Source: Cryobacterium cryoconiti
GTDB lineage: Bacteria; Actinomycetota; Actinomycetes; Actinomycetales; Microbacteriaceae
DNA: 64,000 nt
NCBI RefSeq assembly: GCF_004403065.1
Contig: NZ_SOHA01000001.1
Location: forward strand, 1 to 64,000
Direction of reading: 5' to 3'
This document shows, piece after piece, positions 10,807-19,934 of this stretch; within the stretch, counting starts at the first letter, position 1, and each line of letters begins with the position of its first letter. A program made the translations under genes and the position numbers. The notes below the pieces were generated by a model. That model was not told the DNA's origin, made no database searches, and worked only from the letters and a program-made list of their open reading frames with translations.

Positions 10807-10881
10807 TAACTTCGGAGATTCTCGCAACACGCCGTTCGTGCAGCGACGAAATGCGGCGTGTCGCGCTTTTCTCCGAAGTTA
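10807..10881. repeat. Palindromic element 3: 75-bp hairpin between the two composite copies
   Basis: Outer arms TAACTTCGGAGA (10807-10818) and TCTCCGAAGTTA (10870-10881) are perfectly complementary; inner arms ACACGCCG and CGGCGTGT continue the stem. Its sequence is unrelated to the hairpins in the flanking composite repeats. Confidence 0.82.
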
Positions 10882-10929
10882 CGTGACGGATGCCGCGAGC
10901 GCCCCGTTCGCGGCCGGTGCGGCCCCCAT

Positions 10930-11041
10930 CGGTGGTTGAGCCTGCCGAAACCCGGTGACCCGGCCCGCGAACGCGCCTGACTGTTCCCGTTCCGGACAAT
11001 TGTTGCCCGTGTGCCGGCAACAGTTGTCCGGACCGGGAACA
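10930..11041. repeat. Composite repeat, copy B (112 bp) with 60-bp hairpin
   Basis: Second copy of the unit at 10629-10740. The hairpin occupies 10982-11041 with the same 8-base loop CGTGTGCC. Differences from copy A fall in both arms of the stem, and the stem itself stays nearly perfect, as expected if the fold is under selection or the copies are young. Confidence 0.88.
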
Positions 11042-11072
11042 ATCGCGGCGGGGTCACCGGTTCAGGTCGGCC

Positions 11073-11810
11073 TCAGAGCAGCCGCAACCCCACCGCGGTG
11101 ATGATCGGTTCGCGCTGCCCTCCGGAATGCACGATGTGCGCGCCGTCGACGGTGAGCTGGCTCGCGTGGCAGCGCAGGGCATCCGTCACCGTGGCGAGGT
11201 ACTCCGACAGGTCGAACCACTCCGCACCGTCAACCATCGAGTGCACGACCTCGGCGAACGCGACCCGGGCCGTGCGACTGGCCGCCAGCGCCGCCTCGTG
11301 CATGCGCACGTGATCCGGATGCCCGTACCCGCCGCCGTTGTCGTAGCTGATCACCAGCGCCGGCCGAAGTCCCGCCATCAGGGCGGCCACATCCGCCGTC
11401 ACCTCGGCCAGCGGCGCCCGCACCAGAGCGTCGTCGTCGATGTCGGCGGCTGGCCCGGCCAGGCCGGGGCGGATCCAGGTCATGCCCGAATCCCGGTAGG
11501 CGCGCGGTGAGAGGCCACGAGCGCGAGCGGGCGCGGCCCCCAGCCAGAACCGGTCTCCGGCTGCGATGCCGAGGGCCGCTGTGGCGCCCGCGAGTTCCCG
11601 TTCGCGTTCGCGGGTGAGCGCCTCCGTGCCCTCGAGCACCGACAGCGGCCCGGTCACAACCTCACCCTGCTCGCCGCGCGTGGCGGTCAGCAGCGACACG
11701 CGGATGCCGCGGGCCACCAGCTCCGCGATCAGCGCACCCGTCGCGATGGTTTCGTCATCGGGGTGGGCGTGCACGAACAGAACGGTGGGAACCCCGTCGA
11801 GCAGGCTCAC
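11073..11810 (-). CDS. PIG-L family deacetylase, MshB-like
   Basis: Encodes 245 aa on the minus strand from GTG at 11810, overlapping the stop of the upstream glycosyltransferase (GTGA). The zinc-binding FVHAHPDDETIATG motif is at residues ~12-25 and the second motif YGHPDHVRMHEAA near 150. The fold is GlcNAc-PI/GlcNAc-inositol deacetylase. Pairing with an MshA-like glycosyltransferase suggests MshB, which deacetylates GlcNAc-inositol in mycothiol synthesis. It is about 50 residues shorter than typical MshB or Mca, so another N-acetylglucosamine-conjugate substrate is possible. It ends convergent with xerD, separated by the palindromic repeat field. Confidence 0.75.
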   Translation of the reverse strand: MSLLDGVPTVLFVHAHPDDETIATGALIAELVARGIRVSLLTATRGEQGEVVTGPLSVLEGTEALTRERERELAGATAALGIAAGDRFWLGAAPARARGLSPRAYRDSGMTWIRPGLAGPAADIDDDALVRAPLAEVTADVAALMAGLRPALVISYDNGGGYGHPDHVRMHEAALAASRTARVAFAEVVHSMVDGAEWFDLSEYLATVTDALRCHASQLTVDGAHIVHSGGQREPIITAVGLRLL

Positions 11811-13066
11811 GCGCGCAGCAGTGAGGGGCTGCGGTCGCCGGCCCCGGGCCGCACCAACGAGCGGTAGACCGTGACGAGGCCGTCGGCCGATCGCGGCCAG
11901 TCCAGGTGCTCGGCCCGCTCGCGCGCGGCCAGCGACAGGCGCCGGGCGAACGCGGGGTTCGAGAGGATCTGGGTGAGCGCCCCGGCCCAGACCTGCGGGT
12001 CGCGCGAGTCGACTACCACGCCGGTGTCGCCGTCGAGCACCGCTTCGCGCAGTCCGCCGGCCGCCGCGGCCACCACGGGCACGCCGCTCGCGGCCGCTTC
12101 GAGGGCCACGAGCCCGTAGGTCTCGGAGTGTGAGGGCACGAGAACGATCCGGGCTCCGCTGAGCAGCAGGGCCAGGTCCACGCGGGACTGCGGCCCCACG
12201 AATCGCACGCTGCGCTCGATCCCATGCCGGGCCGCGAGGGCCCGCAGCTCGTCGATGTAGCCGTCGTAGTCGGCCGACGCGTCGCCGGCGATCACGAGTT
12301 CGGGCCGGATCGCCTCGGGCACGGCCGCGATCGCCTCAATGGCCAGGTCGAGACCCTTCAGCGGCTGCAGGCGGCCGGCGACGACGGCGTAGCCACGGAT
12401 GTCCCGCGGCCCCGCCGCGTAGTCCCGCGGCTCGGCCGGCAACAGGTCCGTCGGCCGGAACAGGATCCCGTCGACACCGGGCAGAACGATCGTGATGCGC
12501 TCGGGCGAACCGCCGAGCCGCTGCACGATGGTGTGCGCCTCGGCCTCGCTGATGGCGACCAGGGCGTCCGACTCCTGGGCGAGCCATTCCTCGCCGGCCA
12601 TCCGGCCGGGGGACTCGGGGCGCTCGCCCGCCGACAGCGGCGTGGACGGGTCGGCCGCGATGCTGTGGAAGCTCTGCACGTGCGGAACGCCGCGGCGGCG
12701 GGCGAGCGGCAGCGCGGCCATCCCGGAGAACCAGTGGTGCGAGTGGATGACGTCGTAGGGTCCGAGGGCATCCATCTGCAGTCGGAAGGCGTCGATGAAG
12801 TTCTCGTGGTCGCCCTTGGGCACGGGCCGAGCCGGGCCGGCGTCGAGGAAGCGGAGCGTCACCCCGGGGCTCAGCTGCTCCGTTTCCGACAGGGGGGAGG
12901 ACCGCCGGGTGAGGATTTCGACGTGGTGGCCGGCGGCGGCGAGAGCCTCGGCCTGGTGGCGCACGACCACGTTCATGCCTCCGGCGTCACCCGAGCCAGG
13001 CTCAGCGCCCGGCGAAGTGTGCAGGCAGACGAGAGCGATCCGGAGGGGTGTGATGAGGAGAGGCAC
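11807..13066 (-). CDS. mshA: MshA-like glycosyltransferase family 4
   Basis: Encodes 419 aa, GT-B fold. The N terminus has LVCLHTSPGAEPGSGDAGGM followed by NVVVRHQAEAL, matching the donor/acceptor loop of D-inositol-3-phosphate glycosyltransferase (MshA). DVIHSHHWFSGMAALP, ERITIVLPGVDG and the E-x7-E type block PSHSETYGLVALEAAASGVPV are the other family marks. MshA transfers GlcNAc from UDP-GlcNAc to inositol phosphate, the first step of mycothiol synthesis. Coupling to a PIG-L deacetylase supports this. A sucrose-phosphate synthase-like role is less likely. Start GTG 13066 lacks a clear ribosome binding site; a start a few codons later is possible. Confidence 0.78.
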   Translation of the reverse strand: MPLLITPLRIALVCLHTSPGAEPGSGDAGGMNVVVRHQAEALAAAGHHVEILTRRSSPLSETEQLSPGVTLRFLDAGPARPVPKGDHENFIDAFRLQMDALGPYDVIHSHHWFSGMAALPLARRRGVPHVQSFHSIAADPSTPLSAGERPESPGRMAGEEWLAQESDALVAISEAEAHTIVQRLGGSPERITIVLPGVDGILFRPTDLLPAEPRDYAAGPRDIRGYAVVAGRLQPLKGLDLAIEAIAAVPEAIRPELVIAGDASADYDGYIDELRALAARHGIERSVRFVGPQSRVDLALLLSGARIVLVPSHSETYGLVALEAAASGVPVVAAAAGGLREAVLDGDTGVVVDSRDPQVWAGALTQILSNPAFARRLSLAARERAEHLDWPRSADGLVTVYRSLVRPGAGDRSPSLLRA

Positions 13067-13251
13067 TTCAAAATCTTAACTCACGACCCTGTGACCGACC
13101 CCGTTCCGTCCCATCCAGCGGATGACACGCCCGATTCCCGCCGGATTCAGGCCGCAGACCGGCGATTTTCGGCGATCCGTGCCGCACCTTGCCCGATCCG
13201 ATCGCTACAGTGGACACAGTGACAGGTGTAAGACGGATCGAGGACATCTCA

Positions 13252-14139
13252 GTGGCGCGCAAGCAAGATGACCGGACGCGACTTCCCGGTTTAGACGAGG
13301 TACCGGTCGGTGTGACCGGCCGCCCCAAGCGTGACTTCGACGAGCCCCCGGTTCTGCCCGGCCACGGCCCGGCGCGCATCATCTCGCTGTGCAACCAGAA
13401 GGGCGGCGTCGGCAAGACGACGACCACCATCAACCTGGGTGCCGCCCTCGCCGGCTACGGCCGTCGCGTGCTGGCCATCGACTTCGACCCGCAGGGCGCC
13501 CTGTCCGCCGGTCTCGGTGTGCCTACCCACGATGTGACCACCATCTACGACCTGCTGCTCAGCGGCTCGGTCAACCCCTCCGACGCCATCCAGAAGACCT
13601 CGGTGCACAACCTCGACATCATCCCGGCGAACATCGACCTGTCCGCCGCGGAGGTGCACCTGGTCAACGAGGTCGCCCGCGAGCAGATCCTGGCCCGTGT
13701 GCTGCGCAAGGTGTCCGGCGACTACGACGTCATCCTGATCGACTGCCAGCCGTCGCTGGGCATCCTCACCGTCAACGCCCTCACGGCCAGCCACGGCGTG
13801 CTGATCCCGCTCGAGTGCGAGTTCTTCGCCCTGCGCGGGGTGGCGCTTCTGATCGAGACCATCGACAAGGTGCGCGACCGGCTCAACCCGGCCATCGAAC
13901 TCGACGGCATCCTGGCCACCATGTTCGACTCCCGTACGCTGCACTCCCGCGAGGTGCTCGAGCGGGTCGTGGACGCGTTCGGCGACAGCGTGCTCGAAAC
14001 GGTCATCGGCCGCACGGTCAAATTCCCCGACGCGAGCGTCGCGGGCATCCCGATCACCGAGTTCGCGCCCGAGCACGCGGCGGCCAAGGCCTACAAGCAG
14101 GCGGCGCGGGAACTGATCCAGCGTGGCGCCGTCGCCTGA
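13252..14139 (+). CDS. parA: ParA/Soj family ATPase
   Basis: Encodes 295 aa. The deviant Walker A CNQKGGVGKTTTTIN lies near residue 50 and DFDPQGALSAGLG follows, as in chromosomal ParA. Walker B-like VILIDCQPSLGIL and the C-terminal FPDASVAGIPITEFAP are present. I chose GTG 13252 because GAGGA (13240-13244) is at the right distance; the frame stays open back to TTG 13189. The gene sits directly before scpA/scpB, as Rv1708 does in M. tuberculosis; this ParA-like protein differs from the origin-proximal parAB pair. It overlaps scpA by 17 bp. A role in chromosome segregation or in positioning condensin is inferred. Confidence 0.9.
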   Translation: MARKQDDRTRLPGLDEVPVGVTGRPKRDFDEPPVLPGHGPARIISLCNQKGGVGKTTTTINLGAALAGYGRRVLAIDFDPQGALSAGLGVPTHDVTTIYDLLLSGSVNPSDAIQKTSVHNLDIIPANIDLSAAEVHLVNEVAREQILARVLRKVSGDYDVILIDCQPSLGILTVNALTASHGVLIPLECEFFALRGVALLIETIDKVRDRLNPAIELDGILATMFDSRTLHSREVLERVVDAFGDSVLETVIGRTVKFPDASVAGIPITEFAPEHAAAKAYKQAARELIQRGAVA

Positions 14140-14932
14140 CGCGGCCGCACCGAAGTCGTTCTCGGTTGCCCTCGGCAACTTCGAGGGGCCGTTCGACCTG
14201 CTCCTGTCCCTGATCGGCAAGCACGAACTCGACATCACCGAGATCTCGCTCAGCCGCGTCACCGACGAATTCATCGCCTACCTGCGCGGCCTCGACCACG
14301 ACGAGGAGCTCGACCAGGCCACCGAGTTCCTGGTGGTCGCGGCCACCCTGCTCGACCTCAAGGTGGTCGGGCTGCTGCCGCAGGGTGAACTCGTCGACGC
14401 GGAGGACGTGGCCCTGCTCGAGGCCCGCGACCTGCTGTTCGCCCGGCTGCTGCAGTACCGCGCCTTCAAGAGCGCGAGCGCCTGGTTCCAACAGAGGCTC
14501 GACACCGAGTCCACCCGGCACGTGCGGGCGGTGCGGCTGGAGGAGAAGTTCCGCCGAAAGACGCCCGAACTGGTCTGGACCCTGTCCCTCGGCGACTTCG
14601 CCGCCCTGGCCGCCCTCGCCCTCACTCCGCGTGAGCTGCCCCGCGTGGGGCTCGAGCACCTGCATGCGCCGCTGGTCAGCATCCGTGAGCAGGCAGCCTA
14701 CGTGGTGCGGATGCTGCGCGGCGGCGACACCCTCACGTTCCGCGAGCTGATCGTGGGGGCCGAGGAGAAGGGCGTCGTGATCGCCCGTTTCCTGGCCGTG
14801 CTCGAGCTCTACCGCCTCGGCGCCCTCTCTTTCGACCAGCTCGTGCCGCTCGGCGACCTCAGCCTGCACTGGAGTGCCGAGAACTGGTCCGACGACACCC
14901 TCGCCAACCTCGGAGCCGACTATGAACAGTGA
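14123..14932 (+). CDS. scpA: Segregation and condensation protein A
   Basis: Encodes 269 aa from GTG 14123. The kleisin N terminus is seen as NFEGPFDLLLSLIGKHELDI followed by ITEISLSRVTDEFIAYL, with FLVVAATLLDLKVVGLLP after it. ScpA bridges SMC heads and binds ScpB to form the bacterial condensin. The C-terminal winged-helix part (FLAVLELYRLGALSFDQ) is present. It overlaps parA upstream and scpB downstream, so the three are probably translated as one unit. Confidence 0.94.
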   Translation: MAPSPDAAAPKSFSVALGNFEGPFDLLLSLIGKHELDITEISLSRVTDEFIAYLRGLDHDEELDQATEFLVVAATLLDLKVVGLLPQGELVDAEDVALLEARDLLFARLLQYRAFKSASAWFQQRLDTESTRHVRAVRLEEKFRRKTPELVWTLSLGDFAALAALALTPRELPRVGLEHLHAPLVSIREQAAYVVRMLRGGDTLTFRELIVGAEEKGVVIARFLAVLELYRLGALSFDQLVPLGDLSLHWSAENWSDDTLANLGADYEQ

Positions 14933-15575
14933 CACAGCGACCGCGACAGCGACCGCGGCAGTGAACGCACAGAACGCACAGAACGCAGAGAACACAGTGA
15001 ACGACGAGGGCGCGGATGCCCGCCGCCTCCCGCTCGAACGCACCCTCGAGGCCATCCTGATGGTCGCCGACGAGCCGCAAGGGCTGCTGCAGCTCGCGGC
15101 CGCGGTCGATGCCACGCTGGCCGAGACGCGGGCATCCGTCGCCCGGCTCGTGGCCGACTTCGACGGGCTCGCCGGCACCGTGCGCCGCGGCTTCGAGCTG
15201 CGTGAGGTGGCCGGCGGCTGGCGCATCTACGTGCGGCCCGAACACGATGTGACGGTGGCCGACTTCGTGGTGACGCAGAACCCGAGCCGGCTCTCGCAGG
15301 CGGCGCTGGAAACCCTCGCCGTGATCGCGTACAAGCAACCGATCAGCCGCGGGGCTGTAGCCTCGATTCGTGCCGTAAATGTGGATTCGGTCGTGCGCAC
15401 GCTGCTCGGCCGCGGTCTGATCACCGAAGCGTTCACCGACAGTGAGACCGGTGCGATCAATTACGGCACCACAGACCTTCTGCTAGCCCAGCTCGGAATC
15501 AACTCGCTCGACGAGTTGCCCTACCTATCGCCGTTGCTCAATGACGGCGCGAACGGATTTGAGGAACTGCCATGA
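14922..15575 (+). CDS. scpB: Segregation and condensation protein B
   Basis: Encodes 217 aa from ATG 14922, preceded by GGAG at 14912-14915 and overlapping scpA by 11 bp. Two winged-helix domains are visible: LERTLEAILMVADEPQGLLQ and LSQAALETLAVIAYKQPISR with the conserved RGAVASIRAVNVDSVVRTLL. The first ~30 residues are low complexity (TATATA, NAQNAQNAEN) from short tandem repeats in the DNA. ScpB is the dimeric regulator of the SMC-ScpA complex. The stop overlaps the rluB start (ATGA). Confidence 0.94.
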   Translation: MNSDTATATATAAVNAQNAQNAENTVNDEGADARRLPLERTLEAILMVADEPQGLLQLAAAVDATLAETRASVARLVADFDGLAGTVRRGFELREVAGGWRIYVRPEHDVTVADFVVTQNPSRLSQAALETLAVIAYKQPISRGAVASIRAVNVDSVVRTLLGRGLITEAFTDSETGAINYGTTDLLLAQLGINSLDELPYLSPLLNDGANGFEELP

Positions 15576-16369
15576 CGAACGACAACCAGGGGATTCAGGG
15601 GACACCCACCAACCCCGAGGCCGCCGCCGACGGCGTGCGCCTGCAGAAGGTCATGGCCTCCGCGGGCGTCGCCTCGCGGCGCGTGTCCGAAGAGATGATC
15701 GCCGCCGGCCGCGTGCGCGTGAACGGCAAGGTCGTCACCGAGCTGGGCCGCCGCATCCACCCGGACTCCGACCTGATCATGGTCGACAACGTGGCCGTGC
15801 AGCTGGACACCAGCCGCCGTTACGTGATGCTGAACAAGCCCGTCGGCGTGGTCTCGTCGATGCAGGACGAGAGCGGACGCCCCGACCTGCGCGAGTTCAC
15901 CGACCAGTTCGAGGAGCGCCTGTTCAACGTGGGCCGCCTCGACGCGATGACGAGCGGCCTGCTGATCCTGACCAACGACGGCGATCTCGCGCATGTGCTC
16001 GCGCATCCGTCGTTCGGGGTTCTGAAGACCTACATCGCCAAGGTCGAGGGCCGCGTGTCGCCGCAGACCATCCAGCTGCTGCAGAACGGTATCGAGCTGG
16101 ACGACGGCCCCATCTCCGCCGACAAGGCGCGCCTCCTGACCAGCCCTCCCGGCGACGGTTTCAGCCTGGTCGAGCTCACCCTGCACTCCGGCCGCAACCG
16201 CATCGTGCGCCGCATGATGGAGGCCGTCGGCCACCCCGTCGTCGACCTCGTGCGCCGCCAGTTCGGCCCGCTGCACCTCGGCACGCTGCGCGTGGGCGAT
16301 GTGCGCGACCTGACCAAGGCGGAACTCGGCCAGCTGCTCACGGTGTCGCGGGCCGAAACGAAGATCTAG
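15572..16369 (+). CDS. rluB: Pseudouridine synthase RluB/RsuA family
   Basis: Encodes 265 aa. An N-terminal S4 domain (RLQKVMASAGVASRRVSEEM) is followed by the RsuA/RluB catalytic domain with YVMLNKPVGVVSS and the catalytic aspartate in NVGRLDAMTSGLLILTNDG. RGRNRIVRRM-like GRNRIVRRMMEAVGHPV is the conserved C-terminal block. The enzyme makes pseudouridine in helix 90 of 23S rRNA (family knowledge); the exact site here is inferred. ATGA overlap with scpB. The order scpA-scpB-rluB is widely conserved. Confidence 0.93.
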   Translation: MTNDNQGIQGTPTNPEAAADGVRLQKVMASAGVASRRVSEEMIAAGRVRVNGKVVTELGRRIHPDSDLIMVDNVAVQLDTSRRYVMLNKPVGVVSSMQDESGRPDLREFTDQFEERLFNVGRLDAMTSGLLILTNDGDLAHVLAHPSFGVLKTYIAKVEGRVSPQTIQLLQNGIELDDGPISADKARLLTSPPGDGFSLVELTLHSGRNRIVRRMMEAVGHPVVDLVRRQFGPLHLGTLRVGDVRDLTKAELGQLLTVSRAETKI

Positions 16370-16383
16370 TCCAGGAGCTCCAC

Positions 16384-17466
16384 GTGGTTGAATCTCGCCT
16401 GATCGGGCCCGTGCGCGTCGTGGGTGCCGGCCTGCTCGGCACCAGCATCGGCCTGGGCCTTCGCGCGCGCGGCATCGACGTCATCCTCGCCGACGCGTCG
16501 CCGACCAACCTCAGCATCGCCGTCGACTACGGCGCCGGCCGGGCCGGGCGACCCGGTGATGCGCCCCAGCTGATCGTGGTCTGCGTGCCGCCCGATGTGA
16601 CGGCCGAGATCGTCGCGCGCGAGCTGGCTGCCTTCCCGCAGGCGATCGTGACGGATGTCGCGAGCGTCAAGCTGGCCCCGCTGCAGGAGCTCCGAATGAT
16701 GGGGGCCGACGTGTCCCGCTACATCGGCGGTCACCCGCTGGCCGGCCGCGAACGCGGGGGACCGCTCTCCGGCCGCGCCGACCTGTTCGTCGGCCGCCCC
16801 TGGGTGGTTGCCGCGCACGACGCGATCAGCTACCAGCAGGCCACCGCGATCGACGACCTCATCCTCGACCTGGGCGCGACCCTGGTGGAGATGAGCCCGG
16901 AGGAGCACGACCGCGGCGTCGCGTTGATCTCTCACGTGCCGCAGGTCGTCTCCACGATCATGGCCCGCCGGTTGACGGATGCCCCCGGCTCGGCCCTGAA
17001 CCTCGCCGGGCAGGGTCTGCGCGACGTGACCCGCGTCGCCGCGAGCGACCCGGATCTGTGGGTGCAGATCCTCGGCGCGAACGCCGAACCCGTGCGGGAC
17101 ATCCTGCTGGCCTACCGTGACGACCTCGACCGGTTCATCGACGCGCTCGCCGACCCGGCCGCGCCCGGAGCACGGCGCAAGGTGGCCGAGGAACTCACCG
17201 GCGGCAACGCCGGGGTGGCCCGCCTGCCCGGCAAGCACGGCCAGGACCGCCGCTACGCCTCGTTCATCGTGATGATCGACGACCGGCCCGGCCAGATCGC
17301 CCGGCTGCTGCACGAGATCGGCGAGCTGAACGTGAACATGGAAGACCTGCGCCTGGAGCACTCTCCGGGCGCCCAAATCGGCTTGGCCGAAATTTCTGTA
17401 CTCCCTGAGGCCGTAGGTCGCCTCACCGAAGAGCTGGCCGCCCGCGGCTGGCGGATTGCTGGTTAA
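16384..17466 (+). CDS. tyrA: Prephenate dehydrogenase with C-terminal ACT domain
   Basis: Encodes 360 aa from GTG 16384 with AGGAG at 16373-16377. The Rossmann motif [17 protein letters not shown] starts near residue 9. The dehydrogenase helical domain carries [14 protein letters not shown] (substrate His) and [13 protein letters not shown]. The last ~75 residues ([20 protein letters not shown]) form an ACT domain, suggesting tyrosine feedback. It makes 4-hydroxyphenylpyruvate for tyrosine synthesis. Insertion of tyrA between rluB and cmk differs from M. tuberculosis but is seen in other Micrococcales. Confidence 0.92.
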   Translation: MVESRLIGPVRVVGAGLLGTSIGLGLRARGIDVILADASPTNLSIAVDYGAGRAGRPGDAPQLIVVCVPPDVTAEIVARELAAFPQAIVTDVASVKLAPLQELRMMGADVSRYIGGHPLAGRERGGPLSGRADLFVGRPWVVAAHDAISYQQATAIDDLILDLGATLVEMSPEEHDRGVALISHVPQVVSTIMARRLTDAPGSALNLAGQGLRDVTRVAASDPDLWVQILGANAEPVRDILLAYRDDLDRFIDALADPAAPGARRKVAEELTGGNAGVARLPGKHGQDRRYASFIVMIDDRPGQIARLLHEIGELNVNMEDLRLEHSPGAQIGLAEISVLPEAVGRLTEELAARGWRIAG

Positions 17467-17468
17467 TC

Positions 17469-18155
17469 ATGGGTCGTCACTCAAGCCCCCACATCGTCGC
17501 GATCGACGGACCGGCCGGCAGCGGCAAGTCCAGCGTCAGCCGCGCCGCCGCCCGCCGCATCGGCTTCGACTACCTCGACACGGGCGCTGCCTACCGGGCC
17601 TTCGCCTGGTTCGTCAGCGACCGGGGGATCGACACCGAGAACACCGACGCCGTCGTGGCCGCCCTGGGCGACTTCGACTACTCCATCGGCATCGCCCCCG
17701 ACGAGCACGTCGTGCGGGTCGGTGAAACGGATGTCACCGACGCGATCCGCGATCCCGCCGTCTCCGCCCTCGTCTCCTCCGTGGCCCGCATCCCGGAGGT
17801 GCGCACGCACCTCACCGAGCTGTTCCGCAGCATCGCGGCGAGCTCCCAGCGCACCGGAATCGTGATCGAAGGCCGGGACATCACCACCGTGGTGGCCCCC
17901 ACCGCGGAGATCCGTATACTGCTCACGGCTTCCGAGGAGGCTAGAATGGCTAGGCGCTCTGCGGAAATATCGACCCAATCGGCTGAAACCGTGGCGGAAC
18001 AGATGCGATCGAGGGATCGCGCTGACTCACAGGTAGTCGAATTCATGAGCGCCGCAGACGGTGTGACCACCGTCGACTCCACCCATCTCGACTTCGAACA
18101 GACCATTGACGCGGTCCTCGACGTCATCAATACATACCGCGAGGCCATCGCATGA
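17469..18155 (+). CDS. cmk: Cytidylate kinase
   Basis: Encodes 228 aa. P-loop GPAGSGKS at residues 14-21, then [16 protein letters not shown], the CMP-binding [18 protein letters not shown] block with GRDI before it, and the lid region [20 protein letters not shown]. It phosphorylates CMP and dCMP. Two bases after tyrA, with a weak ribosome binding site, and overlapping der by four bases (ATGA). cmk-der is one of the most conserved pairs in the block. Confidence 0.95.
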   Translation: MGRHSSPHIVAIDGPAGSGKSSVSRAAARRIGFDYLDTGAAYRAFAWFVSDRGIDTENTDAVVAALGDFDYSIGIAPDEHVVRVGETDVTDAIRDPAVSALVSSVARIPEVRTHLTELFRSIAASSQRTGIVIEGRDITTVVAPTAEIRILLTASEEARMARRSAEISTQSAETVAEQMRSRDRADSQVVEFMSAADGVTTVDSTHLDFEQTIDAVLDVINTYREAIA

Positions 18156-19669
18156 CCAACAACAACGACTTCGACGACACGATCCCCGACCTCGACTCCG
18201 AGCTGGTAACGCGCTTGGACGACCTCGATGACGATCTGGTGACGCAACGCGCCGCCGCGCTTCGCACCGGGCTCAATGAGTACGATCTCGCCGACGAGGA
18301 CTTCGACGTTCTCGACTCGGTGACGGAAGACCCCGACGCCATCCAGTACCTGCCGGCCCTGCCGGTCATCGCCATCGTCGGCCGCCCGAACGTGGGCAAG
18401 TCGGCACTCGTGAACCGCATCCTCGGCCGCCGCGAGGCCGTCGTGGAGGACACCCCCGGGGTGACCCGCGACCGCGTGACCTACAAGGGTGAATGGCACG
18501 AACGCCGCTTCAGCCTCGTCGACACCGGCGGCTGGGAGCCCGACGCCAAGGGCATCGACGCCTCCGTCGCCGCCCAGGCCGAACTGGCCATCGAACTCTG
18601 CGACGTCGTCATGTTCGTCGTCGATGCCAACGTGGGTCCCACCTCCACCGACGAAGCCGTCGTGCGTCTGCTGCGCAAGGCCGGCAAGCCCGTCTTCCTC
18701 GTCGCCAACAAGGTCGACGACATCCGCCAGGAGCCGGAAGCCGCGAGCCTGTGGGCGCTCGGCCTCGGCCAGCCCTGGCCCGTCTCGGCCCTGCACGGCC
18801 GCGGCGTCGCCGACCTGCTCGACGCGATCCTCGAGGAACTGCCCGAGATCTCCGCCGTCGCCAAGCAGGAAGTCGGCGGACCGCGCCGCGTCGCGATCCT
18901 CGGCCGCCCGAACGTGGGCAAGTCGAGCCTTCTGAACAAGGTCGTCGGCGAGGAGCGCGTTGTCGTCAACGAGCTCGCCGGCACCACGCGCGACCCGGTC
19001 GACGAGCAGGTCGAGCTCGGCGGCAGGGTATGGCGCTTCGTCGACACGGCCGGCATCCGTCGTCGCGTGCACCTCTCCCAGGGCGCCGACTTCTACGCGT
19101 CGCTGCGCACCAGCGCCGCCCTCGAAAAGGCCGAAGTGGCCGTGGTCCTGATCGACGTGACCGAGGTGATCAGCGAGCAGGACGTGCGCGTGATCGACCT
19201 GGTGCTCGAATCAGGTCGCGCCCTCGTGCTGGCCTTCAACAAATGGGACCAGATCGACGACGACCGTCGCCGCTACCTGGAACGTGAGATCGAGCAGGAC
19301 CTGGCGCACGTCTCCTGGGCCCCGCGCGTGAACATCTCGGCCAAGACCGGCCGCCACATGGAGAAGCTCGTTCCGGCCCTCGAGACCGCTCTCGAAGCCT
19401 GGGACACCCGCATCGCCACCGGCAAGTTCAACGCGTTCCTCGCCGAGCTGGCCGCGTCGCACCCGCACCCCGTGCGCAGCGGCAAGCAGCCCCGCATCCT
19501 GTTCGGCACCCAGGCGTCGAGCCGCCCGCCGACCTTCGTCATCTTCACCACCGGGTTCCTCGACCCGGGCTACCGTCGCTACATCCAGCGTCGCCTGCGC
19601 GAGGTGTACGGCTTCGAGGGAAGCCCGATCAACATCAGCATGCGCGTGCGCGAGAAGCGCAAGCGCTAG
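18152..19669 (+). CDS. der: Ribosome-associated GTPase Der (EngA)
   Basis: Encodes 505 aa. Two tandem Era-like G domains: G1 motifs GRPNVGKS at residues 77-84 and about 251-258, G3 DTGGWEP and DTAGIRR, G4 NKVD and NKWD. A KH-like C-terminal domain follows ([20 protein letters not shown]). The ~70-residue acidic N-terminal extension ([20 protein letters not shown]) is typical for actinobacteria. Der is needed for 50S subunit assembly. Last gene of the conserved run; a terminator-like structure follows. Confidence 0.96.
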   Translation: MTNNNDFDDTIPDLDSELVTRLDDLDDDLVTQRAAALRTGLNEYDLADEDFDVLDSVTEDPDAIQYLPALPVIAIVGRPNVGKSALVNRILGRREAVVEDTPGVTRDRVTYKGEWHERRFSLVDTGGWEPDAKGIDASVAAQAELAIELCDVVMFVVDANVGPTSTDEAVVRLLRKAGKPVFLVANKVDDIRQEPEAASLWALGLGQPWPVSALHGRGVADLLDAILEELPEISAVAKQEVGGPRRVAILGRPNVGKSSLLNKVVGEERVVVNELAGTTRDPVDEQVELGGRVWRFVDTAGIRRRVHLSQGADFYASLRTSAALEKAEVAVVLIDVTEVISEQDVRVIDLVLESGRALVLAFNKWDQIDDDRRRYLEREIEQDLAHVSWAPRVNISAKTGRHMEKLVPALETALEAWDTRIATGKFNAFLAELAASHPHPVRSGKQPRILFGTQASSRPPTFVIFTTGFLDPGYRRYIQRRLREVYGFEGSPINISMRVREKRKR

Positions 19670-19688
19670 GCAGCCGCTCAACACCAGA

Positions 19689-19746
19689 CCCCGGACAGGC
19701 GTGGAACTCCACACCCCCCGTTCGGGGTCTTTGGTTTGTCCGGGGG
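19689..19746 (+). terminator. Probable terminator after der
   Basis: CCCCGGACA (19689-19697) pairs with TGTCCGGGG (19738-19746), enclosing a smaller hairpin ACCCCCCGTTCGGGGT (19712-19727) followed by TTTGGTTT. Position directly downstream of der and the nested stems fit a transcription stop, but the T-run is broken. Confidence 0.55.
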
Positions 19747-19934
19747 CGCGTCTAAATTTATCGTGAGTCAATTTCAGAGACTCCCACAGCAGTCCCAGCC
19801 CGCATGCCCGACGGCACTGGACCCGAAATCCGCTTCGCCCGAACACTCCGGGACCTCTCCCGACGACCCGCCGATTCGCCAGACCCGATATCTCGCGAAT
19901 CGATTCAATCCCTGGCCCTAACCGAGGATTCTCC

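Noticed and set aside
10222-11041. CRISPR array or insertion sequence ends
   Set aside because: No regular repeat-spacer pattern and no transposase; hairpins differ in sequence, so they are reported as palindromic repeats instead.
15541-16383. Upstream extension of the tyrA frame across rluB
   Set aside because: Low-complexity Arg/Pro/Gly sequence read out of frame from rluB; the AGGAG before GTG 16384 and the domain start fit tyrA beginning there.
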